A stretch of 7,103 nucleotides of DNA from Methanobacterium sp. Its GTDB lineage: Archaea > Methanobacteriota > Methanobacteria > Methanobacteriales > Methanobacteriaceae. Position numbers and translations under genes: made by a program. The notes beneath the pieces were generated by a model, which was not told where the DNA came from, did no database searches, and saw only the letters and a program-made list of their open reading frames with translations. Location of the stretch: the NCBI GenBank assembly GCA_020854975.1, contig JAHKLQ010000201.1, forward strand, positions 1-7,103. Reading direction: 5' to 3'. The stretch's first letter is position 1. Each line of letters starts with the position of its first letter. Of this stretch, positions 5,108-7,103 are shown piece by piece.

Positions 5108-5969
5108 ATCACTGTTGGATGAAGTTTTCAGAATAGAAAAAAGTGAAGATACCTGGCCTAGCTGTAATTCTGAAAAGGTAAGAGATGACCATGAAAATAG
5201 TGCTATGACAGTTGGAATTATAGGATGTGGTGCCATAACTAACATAATCACTGATTTTGTCATGGAAGGGAAATTAAGTGTTGATTTAAAATTTTTTTAT
5301 GATTGGGATAGGGAAAGAGCTAAAAATTTGGCATCTAAAACTAAAGGTAAGGTGGCCCATAATGTTAATGACATGTTAGACCAGGTGGATCTGGTGATTG
5401 AAGCTGCATCCCCTCAGGCAGTGGTGGAACTTATTCCCCCAATCATTAATAGGGGAAAAGATGTGATTATCATGAGCGTGGGTGCTTTAATAGATAGAAA
5501 CTTTAAAAATCATCTTGAAACTATGGCACTTGAAAATAAATCCAGAATATACACACCTTCCGGAGCTATTGTAGGTTTAGATGGCATTAAAGCTGCTTCC
5601 ATGGGTAAAATCACCAAAATAAGTTTGATAACACGAAAACCACCTAAATCACTGGGAATTTCAGTAGATGAAGAAACAACATTATATGAAGGCAAAGCCA
5701 GTGCTGCTGTACGCAAATTCCCAAAAAACATGAATGTAGCTGCAACATTGAGCATCGCCTGTAATAAAGAAGCAGACGTGAAAATCATAGCCGATCCTAA
5801 TGCAAATCATAACATTCATGAGATCCAGATAATGGGTGATTTTGGTGAGTTTAAAACTACAACCCAAAACATGAGCTGTGCCACTAACCCAAAAACAAGT
5901 GTTTTAGCAGCTTATTCCGTCATTAAACTTCTTAAAAGTTTAAATGAAAATTCAAGGATTGGTACTTGA
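5100..5969 (+). CDS. nadX: L-aspartate dehydrogenase
   Basis: This NAD(P)-dependent cytoplasmic enzyme oxidises L-aspartate to iminoaspartate, replacing the oxidase NadB used by many bacteria. It reads 289 residues from 5100. The nucleotide-binding GIIGCGAI is at 39-46, [14 protein letters not shown] at 153-166, and the catalytic NIHEI (His240) followed by GDFGEF is near the C-terminus. The core starting at Met36 (codon at 5205) is about 254 residues, the usual family size. The first 35 residues, acidic and without a known fold, are therefore an extension or an upstream start artefact. The 5100 start is kept because AAAGGAGG (5083-5090) lies 9 bases before it and it overlaps the nadA end, whereas no Shine-Dalgarno motif is seen before 5205. 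Function is firm; the start is not. Confidence 0.9.
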   Translation: MDESLLDEVFRIEKSEDTWPSCNSEKVRDDHENSAMTVGIIGCGAITNIITDFVMEGKLSVDLKFFYDWDRERAKNLASKTKGKVAHNVNDMLDQVDLVIEAASPQAVVELIPPIINRGKDVIIMSVGALIDRNFKNHLETMALENKSRIYTPSGAIVGLDGIKAASMGKITKISLITRKPPKSLGISVDEETTLYEGKASAAVRKFPKNMNVAATLSIACNKEADVKIIADPNANHNIHEIQIMGDFGEFKTTTQNMSCATNPKTSVLAAYSVIKLLKSLNENSRIGT

Positions 5970-5981
5970 GTTAAATATCAA

Positions 5982-5994
5982 TTTTTTTATTTTA
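5982..5994 (+). terminator. T-rich terminator of the nadA-nadX operon
   Basis: T7-A-TTTT-A-like tract starting 12 bases after the nadX stop, with no stem, resembling the tract after adh including the preceding ATATCAATT. It is the expected archaeal termination signal for the operon. Confidence 0.5.
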
Positions 5995-6660
5995 TTATTA
6001 AAAAATCATTAAGAATGGTAGTAATATTACCTATTTGATTATACTCTCAAACTATTGCTGCATTAATTTCATACAAAACTTAGACTTCATTTTTACAGTG
6101 CAAAAATTAAGATAACAGACAATTTTCATTATATGATTCCCAATCTTTAATGGTTCATTTGTAAAATGCAAATAAATCAAACTTTCTAAACTAAAAAGAA
6201 CACAACATGCACGGCATAAAATGAAGTTTTCCAAAATGTTATTTAATACTATTTTCATATCAAAACGTAATAAAAAAATGTATATAGTTATGTAAACAAG
6301 ATATTAAAATCAAGGGCACAGATGTATTGTAAATTTATACTGACACATAAAACAGAACCATGACTGAACAGATTACATTTGATAGTGACAGAACCCTTAA
6401 AACATTTTTTAATAGAATTTACGAAGAATCAAACTAGGTATCCAAATAAAAACATGATTTATAAAAGAAATAGGTGAATTAATCCCTATAACATCAATTT
6501 ATTGCATTGTATAAATGATTGCTAACAATTATACCTCTCAAAAAATAAAATAAATACAAAACACAAAAATTATTAACTATTATCACACAAAATAGGATAC
6601 TGAACAAAAAAGATACAGTCTTTATCAACATTCAACAACTTAACCCCAGCTAAATCACCA
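5995..6660. other. AT-rich intergenic stretch without a convincing gene
   Basis: About 670 bases between the nadX terminator and the tetR promoter. The composition is far more AT-rich than the neighbouring genes, and stops are dense in all frames. A 25-codon frame at 6360-6437 (starting MTEQITFDSD) has no Shine-Dalgarno motif. A short stop-free stretch just after it (reading FIKEIGELIPIT, near 6453-6500) lies in a different frame. Both could be remnants of a lost gene or chance. A 68-codon minus-strand frame at 6052-6258 also lacks a start signal. No tRNA-like or CRISPR-like structure was seen. Confidence 0.5.
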
Positions 6661-6662
6661 TA

Positions 6663-6676
6663 ATATTATATATCAT
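6663..6676 (+). promoter_or_regulatory. Probable promoter of the TetR-family gene
   Basis: ATATTATATATCAT contains a TATA-box-like core about 40-50 bases before the ATG at 6715, which would give a short leader. The core lies in an imperfect palindrome (TATTAT...ATAATA, about 6664-6680). No copy of the TACAGA-N4-TCGGTA operator is seen here. Confidence 0.45.
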
Positions 6677-6714
6677 AATAGTTAAGGTAAACAAAAAAGA
6701 AGAAGTTGTATACT

Positions 6715-7103
6715 ATGGATACTATGGATACAAAAGATAGAATATTAGAAACAGCCTTTAAACTATTCCTTAAAAAAGGATTTGACAATGTATCTGTTAC
6801 CGAGATTAAAAAAGAATCAAATATTACTACTGGCGGATTTTATCATCATTTTGATAGTAAAGAAGCATTACTCATAGAAGTGATTGACAAATACATATTT
6901 AAATTTTTTAACAGGACCATAGAACGAGTTAAAAATTGCAAAGGTACCCCTAAAGACAAATTAAAAACAATGATATCACAGATCATAATAGGGTATGACT
7001 CAACTACAAATCAAGTGACACAATTATGTGAAACTTGTGAGGTAATTGATTATAGAAACATGCATATGCTCTATTTGGGGAGTATCCAAAATTATAGTAT
7101 ACT
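6715..7103 (+). CDS. TetR/AcrR-family transcriptional regulator (3' end outside window)
   Basis: The first 129 residues of a DNA-binding repressor are present; the frame is open to the window edge. The N-terminal helix-turn-helix is textbook: RILETAFKLFLKKGFDNVSVTEIKKESNITTGGFYHHFDSKEALL, about residues 9-53, with the recognition helix around Thr38-Phe46. The rest begins the helical ligand-binding and dimerisation domain, which is too variable to predict a ligand; two cysteines (Cys-Glu-Thr-Cys) occur near residues 107-110. An alternative ATG at 6724 falls in a short tandem repeat of TACTATGGA, so the start is uncertain by three codons. The only upstream Shine-Dalgarno match is weak (AGAAG). 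The protein is a candidate reader of the palindromic operators near the transporter and adh, being the only regulator in the window, but it lies 4 kb away and lacks that motif at its own promoter. Confidence 0.88.
   Translation, partial: MDTMDTKDRILETAFKLFLKKGFDNVSVTEIKKESNITTGGFYHHFDSKEALLIEVIDKYIFKFFNRTIERVKNCKGTPKDKLKTMISQIIIGYDSTTNQVTQLCETCEVIDYRNMHMLYLGSIQNYSI

Noticed and set aside
6052..6258. 68-codon minus-strand frame
   Set aside because: There is no Shine-Dalgarno motif and the DNA is very AT-rich. The translation is rich in Ile, Leu, Phe and Cys with no pattern, so chance is likelier.

Overview
The window looks like chromosomal DNA from a hydrogenotrophic methanogenic archaeon, most plausibly a Methanobacterium-like member of Methanobacteriales. 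The grounds are an F420-dependent NADP reductase gene, a low-GC composition with very AT-rich intergenic DNA, TTTATATA-type TATA boxes, and Shine-Dalgarno motifs such as GAGGTG and GGAGG. The genus is an inference.

Left half (1-3909): this is an alcohol-oxidation locus. An NADP-dependent, zinc-containing secondary alcohol dehydrogenase of the Thermoanaerobacter brockii type (1568-2638) is followed by F420H2:NADP oxidoreductase (2727-3392). Together they can move hydride from an alcohol to NADP and then to F420, which feeds CO2 reduction to methane. A broken short-chain dehydrogenase (3423-3909) trails them. Upstream lies a GPR1/FUN34/YaaH acetate-type transporter (469-1065). Its roughly 350-base leader contains the decayed N-terminal part of a second copy of the same alcohol dehydrogenase (about 176-422).

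Both the dead and the live dehydrogenase sit behind the same promoter design. Two 16-bp palindromic operators (consensus TACAGA-N4-TCGGTA) are placed 41 bp apart, and a TTTATATA box follows 2 bp after the second. The live gene has one more copy of this module, whose TATA has been lost, plus a further single site. That gives seven operators in the window, in a layout typical of TetR-family control. The locus looks like a duplicated promoter-plus-adh unit in which one adh decayed and its promoter probably came to drive the transporter.

Right half (4145-5969): nadA (quinolinate synthase) and nadX (L-aspartate dehydrogenase) overlap by 8 bases and form the aspartate-to-quinolinate branch of NAD synthesis. 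A perfect triple 18-bp tandem repeat lies just upstream. After 745 bases of AT-rich DNA with no convincing gene, a TetR-family regulator begins at 6715 and runs off the window end. It is a candidate, though unproven, reader of the operators.

I see no CRISPR array, tRNA, rRNA or intact insertion sequence. The most notable content is the phased operator array, the pseudogene leader and the promoter reuse.
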